From Mycobacterium sp. 050128 (GTDB taxonomy: Bacteria > Actinomycetota > Actinomycetes > Mycobacteriales > Mycobacteriaceae): 64,000 nt of DNA. The notes under the pieces are model-generated. The model was not told the origin of the DNA and did no database searches. It saw nothing but the letters and a program-made list of their open reading frames with translations. The stretch spans positions 3,224,001 to 3,288,000 of the forward strand of contig NZ_JAZGLW010000001.1 of assembly GCF_036409155.1 (NCBI RefSeq). Reading direction: 5' to 3'. Below, piece after piece: positions 46,259-57,204 of this stretch. A program made the position numbers and the translations under genes. The stretch's first letter is position 1, and the number at the start of each line of letters is the position of its first letter.

Positions 46259-46857
46259 AGCACCATCCGCCGCTTCGGCGCGTCGTGCTCACCCAGCGAC
46301 CGGCATCCGACGTACTCGCACAGCCGGCGCACGGTGGTGTTGCGGTGATCCGGGTCGAACATCATCCGATCGCAGCGTGGTTCCTGTTCGAACACGCTGG
46401 CCACGATTCGCGGCAGCACCCGCGGGCCGAAGCCGCGATTGACCAATCTCAGATCCGCGATGGCCGCGTGTAGTCCGATGTCGTAGGGATGAGCGTCGTA
46501 ATGACGCGAAATCATATCCTTTGCTGCCCAATAGATCTCGAGGTAGGCGCACTCTTCGCCGCGCAGGGTGGCGATCAGCGGCAGCGAATAGGTTCCCTCG
46601 AGCTGTGCATCAAGGTGCTGGCGCCAGCGCGACACCGGCCAGTTGTACTCCCAGGTCTCGGCGAGATGAGGGCGATTCATCCACTCCGACACCATTTCTG
46701 CGTCGCCGCCGACCGCGGCGCGCATCTCGTATGGCGGGTCCAGCGCGGGGACCGGAAGCCGGCCAACGCGCTGGACCTCTTCGGAGAGATCCTTGCGCTC
46801 ACGCTTCAGTACCTGGGTCGACGAATCATCGGTCTGGGTGCTTGAGGCTCCGTTCAT
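46225..46857 (-). CDS. mbtK: Mycobactin lysine N-acyltransferase
   Basis: 210-residue GNAT-fold enzyme that transfers the acyl chain to the N6-hydroxylysine of mycobactin (M. tuberculosis Rv1347c). Conserved core includes [58 protein letters not shown], and the acyl-CoA-binding [26 protein letters not shown]. Its promoter region carries an IdeR-like box at 46892. The N-terminal 35 residues are variable. Confidence 0.95.
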   Translation of the reverse strand: MNGASSTQTDDSSTQVLKRERKDLSEEVQRVGRLPVPALDPPYEMRAAVGGDAEMVSEWMNRPHLAETWEYNWPVSRWRQHLDAQLEGTYSLPLIATLRGEECAYLEIYWAAKDMISRHYDAHPYDIGLHAAIADLRLVNRGFGPRVLPRIVASVFEQEPRCDRMMFDPDHRNTTVRRLCEYVGCRSLGEHDAPKRRMVLYALERATHSW

Positions 46858-46891
46858 CGTTTGCTGACCTTACCCGAGCCAGGTTTGGGGG

Positions 46892-46910
46892 TTAGGTTAG
46901 GCATGCCAAA
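46892..46910 (-). promoter_or_regulatory. IdeR-like iron box upstream of mbtK
   Basis: TTAGGTTAGGCATGCCAAA on the + strand, 15 of 19 positions as in the IdeR consensus with a perfect left half. It is 35 bp before the mbtK start on the minus strand. Confidence 0.75.
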
Positions 46911-46992
46911 TCACGTGTTCGTATTGATCGGCCAGGCCGCGGCCGGAGAGACGTCCGTAGGGGCGCCGGAGCGGTAGTATCGCTACGCCCAG

Positions 46993-47074
<82 letters not shown>

Positions 47075-47169
47075 CCCCGGCGTTCGTGCCGTCGTCCACG
47101 GATCGGCCAACCACGGCCTGATCTTGATTCCGTGACCAGCGGATCGCATCCCCGTCATTCAGCGAACAA

Positions 47170-47184
47170 GTGTTTAGTGAACAC
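47170..47184. promoter_or_regulatory. Inverted repeat upstream of reductase-desaturase pair
   Basis: GTGTT-TAGTG-AACAC, five-base perfect arms with a 5-base centre, 44 bp before the start of the reductase gene. It resembles operators of TetR-type repressors of desaturases; assignment is a guess. Confidence 0.4.
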
Positions 47185-47228
47185 CACAGCGGGTAGCCGA
47201 CGGAGAACCGTGCCTCAGCCGAGCCACG

Positions 47229-48386
47229 GTGATCCGAACAAAGACGTTGGGACGACGTATGGGATCTACGCTGCACAGCCTGACTCGCTGGAGCAAGGCG
47301 CCCGCCAAGGGCGTCACTGCTGCCAAGTCCTGGGTCAACGTGCCACGGGGATTAGCCGCCCGGGCGACGACTCCATTGCTGCCGGACGACTACCTCAAGC
47401 TGCTCAATCCCTTGTGGTCGGCGCGCGAACTGCGCGGCCTCATCGTCGACGTGCACCCGGAGACCGCGGATTCCGCGACCGTGACCATCAAACCTGGGTG
47501 GGGCTTCTCCGGGAAATACCGGCCGGGCCAGTACGTCGGCATCGGATTGCGGATCGACGGACGATGGCATTGGCGCTCATACTCGCTGACCTCAATTCCG
47601 CAGCGCGACAACAAGAACATCACGATCACCGTCAAGGCAACCCCCGAGGGCTTCCTATCCACGCACCTGGTCAACGGCGTGGAACCGGGCACCATCGTGC
47701 GGTTGGCGACTCCGAAGGGAGAGTTCGCACTGCCCGACCCGCCACCGGCGAAGATCCTGTTCGTCACGGCCGGCAGCGGGATCACACCGGTGATGGCGAT
47801 GTTGCGCACCCTGAAGTCCAGGGGCCACGGCGCCGACATTGTGCACCTGCACTCGGCACCGACGGCCGACGACGTGATTTTTCACGACGAACTGCGCGAG
47901 CTCGAGACCAATGAGCCCGGGTATCGACTTCACTTGCACCTCACCGAAACTGCGGGCCACCTCGACTTCAGCGAACTGACCGGCATCGTGGGTGACTGGA
48001 AGCAGCGCCCGACCTGGGCATGCGGGCCGCCCGCCCTGCTCGACACGGTCGAACGGGTCTGGAAGGACGCGGGTCGCGGCGACCAGCTGCATATGGAGCG
48101 TTTCACCATCGCCGCCACCGACAAAGGCGGCGAGGGCGGCACCGTCAACTTCTCGATATCCGACAAGACGATCGAAATCGATGGTGCCACATCTCTTTTG
48201 GAGGCAGGCGAGAAAGTAGGCATCCAGATGCCGTTCGGCTGCCGCATGGGCATCTGCCAAACCTGCGTGCTCCCACTGGAGGCGGGGCACGTGCGCGACT
48301 TCCGGTCCGGAACCGAACACGGCGCGGGCGACCGCATCCAGACGTGTATCTCGACGGCATCCGGCGACTGCACTCTCAAGATCTGA
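47229..48386 (+). CDS. Ferredoxin-NADP reductase-type electron donor for a desaturase (Rv3230c-like)
   Basis: 385 residues in three parts. FAD domain: [15 protein letters not shown] with the RxYS flavin motif. NAD(P)H domain: [17 protein letters not shown] and [11 protein letters not shown]-terminal 2Fe-2S plant-type ferredoxin: [13 protein letters not shown] and a final cysteine in IQTCIST. Such proteins pass electrons from NADPH to the membrane stearoyl-CoA Delta9 desaturase DesA3. GTG 47229 was taken; ATG 47259 (MGSTLHSL) is an alternative. The desaturase follows 11 bp later with its own strong ribosome site. In M. tuberculosis the related pair lies far away (Rv3229c-Rv3230c). Confidence 0.92.
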   Translation: MIRTKTLGRRMGSTLHSLTRWSKAPAKGVTAAKSWVNVPRGLAARATTPLLPDDYLKLLNPLWSARELRGLIVDVHPETADSATVTIKPGWGFSGKYRPGQYVGIGLRIDGRWHWRSYSLTSIPQRDNKNITITVKATPEGFLSTHLVNGVEPGTIVRLATPKGEFALPDPPPAKILFVTAGSGITPVMAMLRTLKSRGHGADIVHLHSAPTADDVIFHDELRELETNEPGYRLHLHLTETAGHLDFSELTGIVGDWKQRPTWACGPPALLDTVERVWKDAGRGDQLHMERFTIAATDKGGEGGTVNFSISDKTIEIDGATSLLEAGEKVGIQMPFGCRMGICQTCVLPLEAGHVRDFRSGTEHGAGDRIQTCISTASGDCTLKI

Positions 48387-48397
48387 GGAGGAATTCG

Positions 48398-49630
48398 ATG
48401 GCTATTACCGACGTAACGCAATACGCACATCTCAGCGACGAGGACGTCGAGGCGCTCGGGCGCGAACTCGACGCGATCCGCGCCGATATCGAGGAGTCCC
48501 GCGGCGAGCGCGACGCCCGGTATATCCGGCGAGCCGTACAGCTGCAACGCGCCTTGGTGGTCGGCGCGCGGATCGTATTGATGGCCAGCAACAATCGGTA
48601 CGCCTGGGTTGCCGGGACGGCGATGCTGGGTACCGGCAAGATCATCGAGAACATGGAACTCGGCCACAACATCACGCACGGTCAGTGGGACTGGATGAAT
48701 GATCCGGAAATCCATTCGACCGAATGGGAATGGGACACGACCTCACCGAGCGTGCACTGGAAGAAGTCGCACAACTTCATCCACCACAAGTACACCAACA
48801 TCGTCGGCATGGACGACGATGTCGGTTACGGCATCATGCGGGTCACCCGCGACGAGCCCTGGGCGCGGTGGATGATCGGCAACCCGATCTACAACCTGCT
48901 GCTGGGCACGCTGTTCGAATGGGGTGTGGCGGCACACGGGCTGGAACTTTCCCGGGTCCGCAGACACGAGAAAACGTGGGCCGAAGTCCGCAAGGACCTG
49001 CGCATCATCCTCAAGAAGATCGGTAAGCAGGTCGGCAAGGACTACATCGTTTTTCCGGCGTTGGCCGGACGCAACTGGAAGCACACGCTGCGGGCCAACG
49101 CCGTCGCCAACCTGATCCGCAACTACTGGTCCTACATGGTGATCTTCTGCGGTCACTTCCCCGACGGCGCCGAGAAATTCACCAAAGAAGAGTTCGAGAA
49201 CGAGACGCAAGCGCAGTGGTACCTGCGCCAGATGTTGGGCTCGGCGAACTTCCATGCCGGGCCTGTGCTGGCGTTCATGAGTGGCAATTTGTGCTACCAG
49301 ATCGAGCACCATCTCTTTCCCGACCTGCCGAGCAATCGCTATGCGGAGATCTCGGTCCGAGTGCGCGAGCTGTGCGAGAAGTACGATCTGCCCTACACGA
49401 CGGGATCTCTTGGCCGGCAGTATTGGCAGTCGTTCTGGACGATCCTCAAACTCGCCCTGCCCGACAAGCTGCTCAACGGGACGCCCGACGATGCCCCGGA
49501 GACTCACTCGGAGTTGAAGTTCCGCGTACGTGAGGGGCTACGGGAAAGCTTCGTCGACCCCGCGACCGGCAAACGGCGGGGCCTGCGCACGGCGCTGCGC
49601 GAGCTACAGGCGGCCCGAGCCGCCGCCTGA
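48398..49630 (+). CDS. Membrane fatty acyl-CoA desaturase (DesA3-like)
   Basis: 410-residue di-iron membrane desaturase. All three histidine boxes are present: ELGHNITHGQ, KKSHNFIHHKYTN and CYQIEHHLFPDLPSNRY. The hydrophobic segments in between are short, and the N-terminal 60 residues are charged. It probably adds a cis double bond to a saturated acyl-CoA using electrons from the reductase gene before it. ATG 48398 with GAGGAGGAATTC upstream. It lies between the mycobactin tail genes and the carboxymycobactin importer, so a role in siderophore acyl-chain shape is possible but unproven; a general membrane role is equally likely. Confidence 0.93.
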   Translation: MAITDVTQYAHLSDEDVEALGRELDAIRADIEESRGERDARYIRRAVQLQRALVVGARIVLMASNNRYAWVAGTAMLGTGKIIENMELGHNITHGQWDWMNDPEIHSTEWEWDTTSPSVHWKKSHNFIHHKYTNIVGMDDDVGYGIMRVTRDEPWARWMIGNPIYNLLLGTLFEWGVAAHGLELSRVRRHEKTWAEVRKDLRIILKKIGKQVGKDYIVFPALAGRNWKHTLRANAVANLIRNYWSYMVIFCGHFPDGAEKFTKEEFENETQAQWYLRQMLGSANFHAGPVLAFMSGNLCYQIEHHLFPDLPSNRYAEISVRVRELCEKYDLPYTTGSLGRQYWQSFWTILKLALPDKLLNGTPDDAPETHSELKFRVREGLRESFVDPATGKRRGLRTALRELQAARAAA

Positions 49631-49691
49631 CGCGGGCTACGCTCCCGCGGCGTACCGGACGACCGGCCTCGACCGCCCTCCCGGCTTCAGC

Positions 49692-49710
49692 TATGGTAAG
49701 GCAACCCTTA
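49692..49710 (+). promoter_or_regulatory. IdeR-like iron box upstream of irtA
   Basis: TATGGTAAGGCAACCCTTA, about 16 of 19 positions fitting the degenerate IdeR consensus TWAGGTWAGSCTWACCTWA. It ends 39 bp before the irtA ATG. Confidence 0.75.
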
Positions 49711-49749
49711 GTTTGAGGTGAATCACGACCGGGGTGGAGAGGACGGCTG

Positions 49750-52371
49750 ATGGCCCGCGGGTTCCAGGGCGCGCTATTGCGCGGATTCGGCGCGCGCGAT
49801 CACGTCGCAATCGTGCTCGAAACCGTGCATATCGCACCGCATTTCGTGCGGGTCCGGATGGAGTCGGCAACCCTGTTCGACGACGTCGAGGCCGAGCCCG
49901 CCGCTTGGCTGCGGTTCTGGTTCCCCGACCCGGCCGGATCCGACACCGAGTTCCAGCGCGGCTACACGATCTCCGCGGCCGATGCCCCGACCGGCCGCTT
50001 CGCGATCGACGTCGTGCTGCACGAACCCGCCGGCCCGGCCTCGACGTGGGCGCGCACCGTCGCGCCCGGCACCACGATCGCGGTGATGTCGCTGATGGGC
50101 TCGTCGCGGTTCGACCCGCCCGAAGAGCAGCCGGCCGGTTACCTGCTGATCGGCGACTCGGCGTCGATCCCCGGGATGAACGGCATCGTCGCCACGATTC
50201 CCGACGACGTTCCGATCGAGATGTACCTCGAGCAGCACGACGACCACGACACGGCGATCCCGATCACGCAGCATCCCCGATTGCGGGTGCACTGGGTACC
50301 TCGACGGGACGAGAAATCGCTGGCCGACGCCATCGAGGACCGCGACTGGTCGAACTGGTATGCCTGGGCGACACCCGAGGCCACCACGCTGAAGGCCGTG
50401 CGCAAGCGACTGAAGGAAGCCTTCGGCTTTCCCAAGTCCGAGGTTCACGCGCAGGCGTACTGGAGCGCCGGGCGCGAAATGGGCACCACCCGCGGCGGCG
50501 ACGCGGAGATCACCTCGGCGTGCACCGACGAATCGACGCCGGAAAGCGTTGCGGCGCAGCCCGAGACAGCGCCGACCGCCGTTGACGAGGTGACCGTCCG
50601 GGCGAACCCCGGCAACTGGCGCGCTCAAGCCGCCGGCCGGTTGCTCGCGCCGCTGCGTTCGGCGCTGATCCTGTCCGGCGTGCTGCAGGCCGTGATCACA
50701 CTCGTGCAGCTCGCGCCGTTCGTGCTGCTGGTCGAGCTCGCCCGTCTCCTGGTGACCGGCGCCGGCGCGGCGCGATTGTGGGATGTGGGAATTGCCGCCG
50801 TCGTCCTGCTGGGTTTGGGCACGCTGCTGGGTGCCGCCCTCACCCTCTGGCTGCACGTGATCGACGCCCGGTTCGCCAGCGAACTGCGCTCGCGGTTGTT
50901 GGGCAAGATGTCGCGGCTGCCGCTGGGCTGGTTCACCTCCCGTGGGTCGGGCTCGATCAAGCAGCTGGTCACCGACGACACCCTGTCGCTGCACTATCTG
51001 GTCACGCACGCGATCCCGGACGCGGTCAATGCGATCGTCGCGCCGGTGGCGGTGCTGGTCTATCTGTTTGCCGTCGACTGGCGAGTGGCGCTGGTCTTGT
51101 TCGCGCCGGTGCTGGTCTATCTCGTGATGGCGTCGGCGCTCTCGATTCAATCGGGTCCGAAGATCGCGCAGTCGGCGCGCTGGGCCGAACGAATGACCTC
51201 CGAGGCCGGTGCTTACCTCGAGGGCCAGCCGGTGATCCGCGTGTTCGGTGGCGCGGCGGCGTCGAGCTTCCGGCGCCGGCTGGACGAGTACGTCGGATTC
51301 CTGGTGGCCTGGCAGCGCCCGCTGGCAGGCAAGAAAACCGCGATGGATCTAGCCACCCGCCCGTCCACCTTCCTGTGGCTGATCTCGGTGATCGGCACGC
51401 TGCTGGTCGTCACGCACCGGATGGATCCGGTCAACCTGCTGCCGTTCTTGTTGCTGGGCACCACCTTCGGTGTCCGGCTGCTCGGCATCGCCTACGGGCT
51501 CGGCGGCATTCGCACCGGAATGCTCGCCGCCCGACGCCTGCAAATCGCGCTCGACGAGCAAGACCTCGGGGTGACCGAGCAGCCGGGTGCGGTGGCCGGT
51601 GACACCGCGGACACCGTGGTGTTCGACCGCGTCGGCTTCAGTTATCGCCCCGGCGTTCCGGTGATCCAGGACGTATCGCTGGAGCTGCGCCCGGGAACGG
51701 TGACCGCGCTCGTCGGCCCGTCCGGATCCGGCAAGTCGACGCTGGCGGCTCTGCTGGCCCGGTTCCACGACGTGGATTACGGCGCGATACGTGTTGGTGG
51801 ACAAGACATTCGGTCGTTGACCGCCGATGAGCTCTACACCCGGGTCGGGTTCGTGCTGCAGGAGACTCAGCTGGTGCAGGGCACTGTCGCGGAAAACATC
51901 GCGCTGGCCGTCCCGGACGCCACCCTCGAACAGATCCAGGCCGCCGCCCGCGAGGCGCAGATCCATGACCGGATACTGCGGCTGCCGCAGGGCTACGACA
52001 CCATGCTGGGCGCGAATGCCGCACTCTCGGGCGGTGAGCGCCAACGCCTCACCATCGCCCGCGCGATCCTCGCCGACACCGGCGTCCTGATTCTCGACGA
52101 GGCCACCGCATTCGCCGATCCGGAGTCGGAATACCTTGTGCAGCAAGCACTTAACCGGCTAACCCAGGACCGGACCGTGTTGGTGATCGCGCACCGGCTG
52201 CACACCGTCACCCGGGCTGACCAGATCATCGTGCTCGATCACGGCCAGGTCGCCGAACGCGGCACCCACGAGGAGTTGCTCGGCGCCGACGGACGGTATC
52301 GCCGGTTGTGGGATACCGGTCAGGGCACTCCGGTGGTCGCGACCGGCGCGGCGCAGGAGGGCCGGCGATGA
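49750..52371 (+). CDS. irtA: Carboxymycobactin ABC importer subunit A with siderophore-reductase domain
   Basis: 873 residues. Residues about 10-260 are an FAD-binding siderophore-interacting domain ([37 protein letters not shown]) that reduces Fe(III)-carboxymycobactin. Residues about 300-575 are six membrane helices of the ABC exporter fold, and residues about 610-860 are the ATPase: Walker [10 protein letters not shown], signature LSGGERQRL, Walker [11 protein letters not shown]. It works as a heterodimer with IrtB. ATG 49750; the stop overlaps the irtB start (ATGA). An IdeR-like box is upstream. Confidence 0.96.
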   Translation: MARGFQGALLRGFGARDHVAIVLETVHIAPHFVRVRMESATLFDDVEAEPAAWLRFWFPDPAGSDTEFQRGYTISAADAPTGRFAIDVVLHEPAGPASTWARTVAPGTTIAVMSLMGSSRFDPPEEQPAGYLLIGDSASIPGMNGIVATIPDDVPIEMYLEQHDDHDTAIPITQHPRLRVHWVPRRDEKSLADAIEDRDWSNWYAWATPEATTLKAVRKRLKEAFGFPKSEVHAQAYWSAGREMGTTRGGDAEITSACTDESTPESVAAQPETAPTAVDEVTVRANPGNWRAQAAGRLLAPLRSALILSGVLQAVITLVQLAPFVLLVELARLLVTGAGAARLWDVGIAAVVLLGLGTLLGAALTLWLHVIDARFASELRSRLLGKMSRLPLGWFTSRGSGSIKQLVTDDTLSLHYLVTHAIPDAVNAIVAPVAVLVYLFAVDWRVALVLFAPVLVYLVMASALSIQSGPKIAQSARWAERMTSEAGAYLEGQPVIRVFGGAAASSFRRRLDEYVGFLVAWQRPLAGKKTAMDLATRPSTFLWLISVIGTLLVVTHRMDPVNLLPFLLLGTTFGVRLLGIAYGLGGIRTGMLAARRLQIALDEQDLGVTEQPGAVAGDTADTVVFDRVGFSYRPGVPVIQDVSLELRPGTVTALVGPSGSGKSTLAALLARFHDVDYGAIRVGGQDIRSLTADELYTRVGFVLQETQLVQGTVAENIALAVPDATLEQIQAAAREAQIHDRILRLPQGYDTMLGANAALSGGERQRLTIARAILADTGVLILDEATAFADPESEYLVQQALNRLTQDRTVLVIAHRLHTVTRADQIIVLDHGQVAERGTHEELLGADGRYRRLWDTGQGTPVVATGAAQEGRR

Positions 52372-54107
52372 TTCGCACCTGGATAAGCCTCGTTCCGCCG
52401 CACAGCCGTGCGAAGGTGACCGCCTACGGAATACTCGCGCTCGTCTCGGTCGTCGTGCGCGCTGTCGGCGCCGTCCTGCTCGTCCCGCTGGTGGGCGCAC
52501 TGTTCAGTGATACACCGCAGCGCGCGTTGGCGTGGCTTGGCTGGCTGACCGCCGCGACCGTGACCGGATGGATCGTCGACACCATGACCGCGCGCACCAG
52601 CTTCGCCTTGGGCTTCGCGGTACTCGACCATTCGCAGCACGACGTGGCCGATCGGCTTCCCGGCATCCGGCTGGACTGGTTCACCGCAGACAACACCGCG
52701 ACGGCGCGTCAGGCGATCGCGGCGACCGGCCCGGAACTGGTCGGCCTGGTGGTCAATCTGCTGACGCCGCTGACGACGTCGATTCTGCTGCCCGCGGTCA
52801 TCGGGCTGGCGCTGTTGCCCGTCTCGTGGCAGCTCGGTGTGGCGGCGCTGGCCGGTGTGCCGCTACTGCTTGGCGCGCTGTGGGCCTCGCTTCGGTTGAC
52901 GCGCCGCGCCGACGCGGCGGCCGGCGACGCCAATACCGCACTCACCGAACGGATCATCGAGTTCGCGCGGACCCAGCAGGCACTGCGGGCCGCGCGGCGG
53001 GTCGAGCCGGCCCGCAGCCTGGTGGGTTCCGCGCTGGCCGAGCAACACAGCGCCACGATGCGGCTGCTCGGCATGCAAATCCCGGGCCAGCTGCTGTTCA
53101 GCGTCGCCAGCCAGCTGGCCCTGATCGCGCTGGCGGGCGCCACCACGGCGCTGACCATGAACGGCACGCTCACCGCGGCGGAGGCGGTTGCCCTGATCGT
53201 CGTGATCGCCCGCTATCTGGAGCCGTTCAGCACCGTCAGCGAACTGGCACCCGCGCTGGAGAGCACCCGCGCCACCCTCGACCGCATCCGTCGCGTGCTC
53301 ACCGCACCCGCCGTGGCGGCGGGGGCCGCCGACTTGCCGGACGCCGTGGCCGCCCCGCGCATCCGTTTCGACGACGTCGCCTTCGGCTACGACGGCGCCA
53401 GCGCGCCGGTGCTGGACGGGGTCAGCTTCGCCTTGGAGCCCGCAACCACGACCGCGATCGTCGGGCCGTCGGGTTCCGGAAAGAGCACGATTCTGGCGCT
53501 GATCGCCGGGCTGCACCAACCGACCCGCGGCCGCGTCGTCATCGACGGTGCCGACGCCGCCACGCTGAACGCGCAGGCGCGCCGCGCGGTCAGCAGTGTC
53601 GTGTTCCAGCATCCGTACCTGTTCCACGGGACGATCCGCGACAACGTCCTGGCCGGCGACCCGACCGCGAGCGACGAGCAGTTCGGCCGCGCCGTCGCGC
53701 TGGCCCGGGTCGACGAGCTGATCGACCGGTTGCCCGACGGCGCCGACACCGTCGTCGGCGAGGCCGGCTCGGCGTTGTCCGGTGGCGAGCGGCAACGGGT
53801 CAGCATCGCGCGGGCGCTGCTGAAGGCCGCTCCCGTGCTGCTGGTCGACGAGGCGACCAGCGCCCTGGACACCGAGAACGAGGTTGCCGTGGTCGACGCC
53901 CTCACCGCCGATCCGCAGGCGCGCACCCGCGTGATCGTGGCCCATCGGCTGGCGAGCATCCGTCACGCCGATCGCGTGCTGTTCGTCGACAACGGGCGCG
54001 TGGCCGAGGACGGTTCGATCGACGAATTGCTGGCCGCGGGTGGCCGATTCAGCGAATTCTGGCGCCAGCAGCACGAGGCCGCCGACTGGCACATAGTCGC
54101 TGAGTAA
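52368..54107 (+). CDS. irtB: Carboxymycobactin ABC importer subunit B
   Basis: 579 residues: six-helix membrane domain (about 15-310) and nucleotide-binding domain (about 330-570) with Walker [13 protein letters not shown], signature [11 protein letters not shown] and Walker [13 protein letters not shown]. Partner of IrtA in iron import across the inner membrane. ATG 52368 overlaps the irtA stop; a longer in-frame start inside irtA is unlikely. Confidence 0.96.
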   Translation: MIRTWISLVPPHSRAKVTAYGILALVSVVVRAVGAVLLVPLVGALFSDTPQRALAWLGWLTAATVTGWIVDTMTARTSFALGFAVLDHSQHDVADRLPGIRLDWFTADNTATARQAIAATGPELVGLVVNLLTPLTTSILLPAVIGLALLPVSWQLGVAALAGVPLLLGALWASLRLTRRADAAAGDANTALTERIIEFARTQQALRAARRVEPARSLVGSALAEQHSATMRLLGMQIPGQLLFSVASQLALIALAGATTALTMNGTLTAAEAVALIVVIARYLEPFSTVSELAPALESTRATLDRIRRVLTAPAVAAGAADLPDAVAAPRIRFDDVAFGYDGASAPVLDGVSFALEPATTTAIVGPSGSGKSTILALIAGLHQPTRGRVVIDGADAATLNAQARRAVSSVVFQHPYLFHGTIRDNVLAGDPTASDEQFGRAVALARVDELIDRLPDGADTVVGEAGSALSGGERQRVSIARALLKAAPVLLVDEATSALDTENEVAVVDALTADPQARTRVIVAHRLASIRHADRVLFVDNGRVAEDGSIDELLAAGGRFSEFWRQQHEAADWHIVAE

Positions 54108-54198
54108 GTCGCCGATTAGGCCAGGGCGGGTGGCACTTGCCGTATGCCTTACAGTTGATCGGTCAGTCAGCTGGTTGGTCCTGGAGGCGTGGTTGCTT

Positions 54199-55275
54199 AT
54201 GAGTGCTGTGGTGTCGATTCCGCGGTACCCCGCCGATGTGACACCAGCATGGCTATCCGCAGCACTGAGCGAACGCCACGCACCGGTCGAGGTGTCTCAC
54301 GTCGACGTGGTGGCCATCGGCACCGGCCAGACCGGAGCGACCTATCGCGTGACGGCCCAATACGCCGCCGACCCTGGCGAGCTGCCACAGACTTTCGTGA
54401 TCAAGCTGCCCGCTCAAGACGACACCGTGCGCGACCGCGTCGTCATCGGGTACCGCAGCGAGTGCGCGTTCTACACCACGGTGGCAGACCGCGTGCAGGT
54501 GCCGACTCCGAGCTGCTTCTACTGCCAGATCACCGACGACGCCATGGAATACGCGCTGCTGCTGGCCGACCAGGCGCCCGCCGTGCAGGGAGACCAGATC
54601 GCGGGCTGCGGCGAGCAGGAGGCGCGGCTCTCGGTGCTGGCGCTGGCCGGCCTACACGGGCCCAGCTGGTGCGACCCGTTCTGGCTGGATCTGCACGGGC
54701 TGGCTTTTCCCCGCCCCGACGAGGCTGGGGCCCAGGGCCTCGGCGACGTGGCGAAGATGAGCGCCGACATCACCCTGGAAAAGCTGGGTGACCGGATGAG
54801 TGCGGAAGACCGCGAGACCTTCACCGCGACAATGGGTTTGGTGACTCCATGGCTGTCAGCCGAGCGGGATCGTTTTGCGCTGCTGCACGGTGACTACCGG
54901 CTCGACAACCTGCTGTTCGACCCCGCGCACACCCGGGTCAGCGTGGTCGACTGGCAGACCCTCGGCGTGGGTCTTCCAGCGCGCGATCTCGCGTATTTCA
55001 CGGCAACGAGCTTGAATTCGGAGTTGAGGTCGGAAATCGAGCAGGATCTCGTCGACGACTATCATCAAGCGCTGTCGGGCTACGGCGTCACCGGCTACGA
55101 CCGCGAAACATGTTGGCGGGATTACCGACTCGGGATGCCGCAGGCACTGCTGATCTCCGCCCTCGGATTCGCGTTCGCCACCTCCACCGAACGCGGTGAC
55201 GACATGGTGCTGGCCATGCTCAGCCGCGGCTGCCGGGCGGTGCGGGATCTGGGAACGCTGGAACTGCTCGGCTGA
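54199..55275 (+). CDS. Aminoglycoside phosphotransferase/ecdysteroid-kinase-like protein
   Basis: 358 residues. The kinase-like catalytic loop is LLHGDYRLDNLLFD (Brenner motif, with HGD and Asn) and the metal Asp is in VSVVDWQTLGVG. The N-terminal lobe has IGTGQTGATYRVTAQY and a lysine in FVIKLPAQ. Such proteins phosphorylate small molecules, and many mycobacterial copies sit among acyl-CoA genes with no known substrate. ATG 54199 chosen; in-frame upstream sequence from 54130 has no family similarity. It follows irtB by 91 bp, and its stop is 6 bp from the stop of the convergent FAAL gene. It is not in this place in M. tuberculosis. Confidence 0.88.
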   Translation: MSAVVSIPRYPADVTPAWLSAALSERHAPVEVSHVDVVAIGTGQTGATYRVTAQYAADPGELPQTFVIKLPAQDDTVRDRVVIGYRSECAFYTTVADRVQVPTPSCFYCQITDDAMEYALLLADQAPAVQGDQIAGCGEQEARLSVLALAGLHGPSWCDPFWLDLHGLAFPRPDEAGAQGLGDVAKMSADITLEKLGDRMSAEDRETFTATMGLVTPWLSAERDRFALLHGDYRLDNLLFDPAHTRVSVVDWQTLGVGLPARDLAYFTATSLNSELRSEIEQDLVDDYHQALSGYGVTGYDRETCWRDYRLGMPQALLISALGFAFATSTERGDDMVLAMLSRGCRAVRDLGTLELLG

Positions 55276-55281
55276 GCCCGG

Positions 55282-57132
55282 CTAGCGGTTGAATCGACCG
55301 TCGAGATACTCGGCCCGGCATGCGTTTCGGGCGAGTTTGCCGCTGGTGGTGCGGGGAATCGCGCCCGCGGCAACGAGTCGCAGGTCGGCCACCCGAACCT
55401 GATGCTCGCGTGCCACCGCTGCCCGCACGGCCGCGCCAATCGCCTCGGGATCCGCGCGTCCGACACCCGCGGCGCGTTCGGCGACGATGACAAGTTGCTC
55501 GGCCGAGCCACCGTTGGAAGCGTCGGAAGGCACCGCGAACGCCGCCACGTAGCCGGTCCGGATGGCCGGCGACGAATTGCTGACCGTGGTCTCGATGTCG
55601 TGCGGGTAGTGGTTGCGACCGTCGATGATGACGAGGTCCTTGATCCGTCCCGTCAGGTACAGGTCGCCGTCGATGTACACGCCGAGATCGCCGGTGGCCA
55701 GCCAGTAGCAGTTGTCCGGGGCGCCCTCGGCATGGCTGCCCAGCTCCAGCCGGGACTGCAGCTTGTTGCCGAACGTGCGCTGTGATTCTTCCTCGCGCCC
55801 GAAATAGCCGCGGGCGATGTTGTTGCCGTGCAGCCAGATTTCCCCGACGCCGTTGTCCGGCACCTCGGCACCGTCCGGGCTGGCGATCACCGCCCACAGG
55901 TCACGGAACGGCTGGCCGCAGGAGACGTAGGCGACCGCACCCTCGGCGTCCGGCTCGACGATCACAGCGTGCCCGGCGGCGAGTTGAGCACGGTCGAGGA
56001 ACACCCAGCGGGCCGCCGCGTCAAAGGGAGTACTTGCGACTCCCAGCGTGGCCTCCGCCATCCCGTAGGCCGGTTTGACCGCCGTCGCGGGCAGACCGAA
56101 CGGAGCGAACGCCTCGGTGAATTTCTCGATGGCCGAAATGGTCACCGGCTCGGAGCCGTTGAGCAGGCCGACCACGTTGTGCAGGTCGATGTCGGTGCCC
56201 TCGGGGGGCAGCCCGCGCTCGGCGGCCAACTCGAACGCGAAATTGGGCGCGGCCGCGAACGTCGGGCCGTTGGCGGCTTCGGCGCTCAGTTCTTTGATCC
56301 AGCGGAACGGTCGGCGCACGAAGGCCATCGGGTCCAGCAGCGTGAGGTATTCGCCACCGCACAACGCGGGGAACATGATCATGATCAGTCCCATGTCGTG
56401 GTACAGCGGCAACCAGCTCACGCTGTGGGTGTTTCGGTGCAGGTCCGCGGCCAGGATCATCTGCAGCACGTTGGTGCAGACGGCGCGATGCGTGACCTCC
56501 ACGCCGGCCGGACTGCGCGTGGACCCCGAGGTGTATTGGAGATACGCAGTGTCGTCGGTGGCGATTGTCGGCTCGGTGAACATCGCGGCGAGCGACGGCG
56601 GGATCGCGTCGACCGCGATCAATCGGGGCCGACCGACCACCGGATGCGCACGCAGCGACTCCCGGACAGACTCGGCCGCCGCGGTGGTCGTCAACACCAC
56701 GGCGGGCCGGGCGTCGGCCAGTACCGCCGTCAGCCGTTCGGTATGGCCGGCCAGGGTGGGGGCGAACAGCGGGACCGCGATGTTGCCGGCGTGGACCGCG
56801 GCGAAGAACGACGCCACATACTCGAGGCCCTGCGGCGCCAGGATCGCGACGCGGTCTCCGGGCTTGGCGACCTGCTGTAACCGGGCGCCGATCGAGCGGA
56901 CCTGAGTCCACAGCTCGTTCCAGCTCAGTTCGACGACGCGACCGTCCTGCTCTTTCGCGTAGTCGACGAAACGGTATGACGGACGGTCACCGAACGCTGC
57001 ACGGTTTTGGTCGAAGAACGAGGTGAGCGTCAACCCGTCCGGCAACACGATGGTGCCGTCAGCGGAGACGTAATCGTTTATGTCAGCCGCTAGTGGCGTA
57101 ACAGCATCTATCGACAGATGGGGCCGTCCCAT
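55282..57132 (-). CDS. Fatty acyl-AMP ligase (FAAL-type FadD)
   Basis: 616 residues of the adenylate-forming FadD32-like group that makes acyl-AMP for loading onto a carrier protein or CoA. The P-loop YTSGSTRSPAGV is at about residues 200-211, followed by VSWLPLYHDMGLI, KPAYGMAEATLGVAS, the ATP-binding WLATGDLGVYIDGDLYLTGRIKDLVIIDGRNHYPHDIE, and the catalytic lysine in PRTTSGKLARN. FAAL proteins differ from CoA ligases by an insertion after the N domain; length and wording here fit FAAL. No polyketide synthase is adjacent, which is unusual for a FAAL. The promoter region carries palindromes at 57205-57237. Confidence 0.9.
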   Translation of the reverse strand: MGRPHLSIDAVTPLAADINDYVSADGTIVLPDGLTLTSFFDQNRAAFGDRPSYRFVDYAKEQDGRVVELSWNELWTQVRSIGARLQQVAKPGDRVAILAPQGLEYVASFFAAVHAGNIAVPLFAPTLAGHTERLTAVLADARPAVVLTTTAAAESVRESLRAHPVVGRPRLIAVDAIPPSLAAMFTEPTIATDDTAYLQYTSGSTRSPAGVEVTHRAVCTNVLQMILAADLHRNTHSVSWLPLYHDMGLIMIMFPALCGGEYLTLLDPMAFVRRPFRWIKELSAEAANGPTFAAAPNFAFELAAERGLPPEGTDIDLHNVVGLLNGSEPVTISAIEKFTEAFAPFGLPATAVKPAYGMAEATLGVASTPFDAAARWVFLDRAQLAAGHAVIVEPDAEGAVAYVSCGQPFRDLWAVIASPDGAEVPDNGVGEIWLHGNNIARGYFGREEESQRTFGNKLQSRLELGSHAEGAPDNCYWLATGDLGVYIDGDLYLTGRIKDLVIIDGRNHYPHDIETTVSNSSPAIRTGYVAAFAVPSDASNGGSAEQLVIVAERAAGVGRADPEAIGAAVRAAVAREHQVRVADLRLVAAGAIPRTTSGKLARNACRAEYLDGRFNR

Positions 57133-57204
57133 GATGAGAGAATAAGAGAGTTACTTAGTCTTTGGTTCCACTGGGTGGGTGTGTCGTCCACGACGTTCAA
57201 TAAC

